5,805 bases of DNA from Marinilabilia sp. UBA5340 (GTDB taxonomy: Bacteria > Bacteroidota > Bacteroidia > Bacteroidales > Marinilabiliaceae). Below are positions 4,985 through 5,805 of this stretch, one piece after another. Each line of letters opens with the position of its first letter. Position 1 is the stretch's first letter. The stretch lies in assembly GCA_002411085.1 (NCBI GenBank), contig DHQK01000142.1, forward strand, positions 16,805 to 22,609, written 5' to 3'. The translations under genes were made by a program, and so were the position numbers. The notes under the pieces are model-generated. The model ran no database searches and was not told where the DNA came from. It worked only from the letters and a program-made list of their open reading frames with translations.

Positions 4985-5805
4985 ATGATACAAAGAGAAC
5001 AACTTGCAGATTTATATGAAAATGAAATAAGGAATAGGCTGACCGGACTTGAAGGTTTGCGAAAAAAAGTTGCTTTAAGGCAAATTGCAGGAGTTGTATT
5101 CCTTGCGCTTCCCATTCTTGTTTTTTTAGGTCTTTCCGGACTTGTTGATGAAGGTAACTTCTTGTTTATGGCCGATTTAATGGGATGGATTCCTTATCTC
5201 TTTATTGGATTGGTTCTTGCCGGAATTGTTTTTTTAATTCTGAACTACAGCCAAAAGAGAGCATATCGTCGCAGGTACAAAGAAGAGGTGGTAAGTGAAA
5301 TTGTGAAAGCGATCGATCCTGAATGGCGCTATTCTGCTGATGATTGTATTTCTTCTTTAGAATATGCTCAGAGTGGTCTGTTCCGAAAGAGTTATGATCG
5401 CTATCGGGGAGATGACCTCATTTGCGGACAAATCGAAAAAACAGACTTTCGCTGTTCCGAGTTGCATACTGAGTATAAAACTGTAACTACGGATAAAGAT
5501 GGGAAAAGGAAGGAAACCTGGCATACCATCTTCAGAGGCTTGTTTTTTCATGCCGATTTCAATAAAAATATTCATGCGCAAACATTTATAGAACCCGATA
5601 CTTCGGAGCGCTTGCTGGGTAAATTTGGACAAAAGCTGCAATTCAGCTCCAAAGGAAAACTGGTGAAGCTGGAGAATCCTGAGTTTGAGAAAATTTTCGC
5701 CGTTTTTTCGACCGACCAAACCGAGGCTCGCTACATACTTACTCCAGCCATAATGGAAGCACTGGTGAATATTTACAGGCAATACAAACGTAAAATGTAT
5801 TTGTC
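4985..5805 (+). CDS. DUF3137 membrane protein, partial (3' end beyond window)
   Basis: The first 273 residues of a gene that is still open at the right edge. After an amphipathic N-terminal helix (MIQREQLADLYENEI) come two hydrophobic membrane segments (about 33-53 and 68-87), a basic stretch KRAYRRRYK (91-99), and then a soluble domain. This domain shows the DUF3137 pattern: FRGLFFHADFNK (183-194), FIEPD (201-205), a LGKFGQKLQF strand, LVKLENPEFEKIFAVFSTDQ (226-245) and EARYILTPAIMEAL (247-260). The molecular function of DUF3137 is unknown; it is frequently encoded next to LemA and the two are presumed to act together at the inner membrane. It begins 27 bp after lemA with no room for a clear promoter or terminator, so co-transcription is likely. 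Start choice is supported by the alignment of the N-terminal helix and the lack of earlier in-frame homologous sequence. The C-terminus, usually a few tens of residues more, is not visible. Confidence 0.88.
   Translation, partial: MIQREQLADLYENEIRNRLTGLEGLRKKVALRQIAGVVFLALPILVFLGLSGLVDEGNFLFMADLMGWIPYLFIGLVLAGIVFLILNYSQKRAYRRRYKEEVVSEIVKAIDPEWRYSADDCISSLEYAQSGLFRKSYDRYRGDDLICGQIEKTDFRCSELHTEYKTVTTDKDGKRKETWHTIFRGLFFHADFNKNIHAQTFIEPDTSERLLGKFGQKLQFSSKGKLVKLENPEFEKIFAVFSTDQTEARYILTPAIMEALVNIYRQYKRKMYL

Noticed and set aside
4520..5002. 160-codon open frame on the minus strand opposite lemA
   Set aside because: The complementary strand encodes a full-length LemA with all family motifs; the minus-strand product has no recognisable domain and low-complexity aromatic composition.
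5357..5782. 141-codon open frame on the minus strand near the right edge
   Set aside because: The plus strand here encodes the conserved part of DUF3137, so the minus frame is a shadow.
1..5805. CRISPR array, insertion sequence, tRNA/rRNA genes or attachment sites
   Set aside because: No regularly spaced repeat series, transposase, terminal inverted repeats around a gene, or tRNA-like fold was seen on either strand.

Overview
The window is AT-rich DNA in which every recognisable gene lies on the plus strand. It looks like a Bacteroidota genome, probably a Bacteroidales or Marinilabiliales type, although the taxon is inferred from style and not proven. The signs are a periplasmic-TPR histidine kinase of the LytS class paired with a LytTR response regulator, start codons mostly without Shine-Dalgarno sequences, and one good match to the Bacteroidota promoter pattern (TTTG, 17 bases, TAnnTTTG).

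Layout from left to right: (1) the 3' end of a probable tRNA1(Val) adenine-37 N6-methyltransferase (to 251); (2) a 180-bp AT-rich spacer with two palindromes; (3) a TPR sensor histidine kinase (432-2402); (4) its LytTR response regulator (2502-3251); (5) a 192-bp spacer unusually dense in symmetric and repeated sequence, including two 11-bp near-identical direct repeats exactly 21 bp apart, the geometry expected of a LytTR operator; (6) a small protein that is only a LytTR DNA-binding domain (3444-3776); (7) a promoter-bearing spacer; (8) a small acidic lipoprotein of unknown function (3863-4342); (9) lemA (4391-4957); (10) the first 273 residues of a DUF3137 membrane protein running off the right edge (4985-5805).

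The genes read as two linked modules. The first is a signalling cassette: an envelope sensor with periplasmic TPRs, a phosphorelay regulator, and a receiver-less LytTR protein that may be its target, partner or competitor. The second is an envelope module, lipoprotein-LemA-DUF3137, with its own predicted promoter. LemA and DUF3137 are recurrent neighbours in bacteria, but their biochemical role is unsettled. The proposal worth testing is that the kinase/regulator pair controls the lone LytTR gene through the 21-bp repeats, and that one or both LytTR proteins control the lipoprotein-LemA-DUF3137 module. That regulatory link is inference from adjacency and operator geometry. No RNA genes, insertion sequences, CRISPR arrays or attachment sites were seen.
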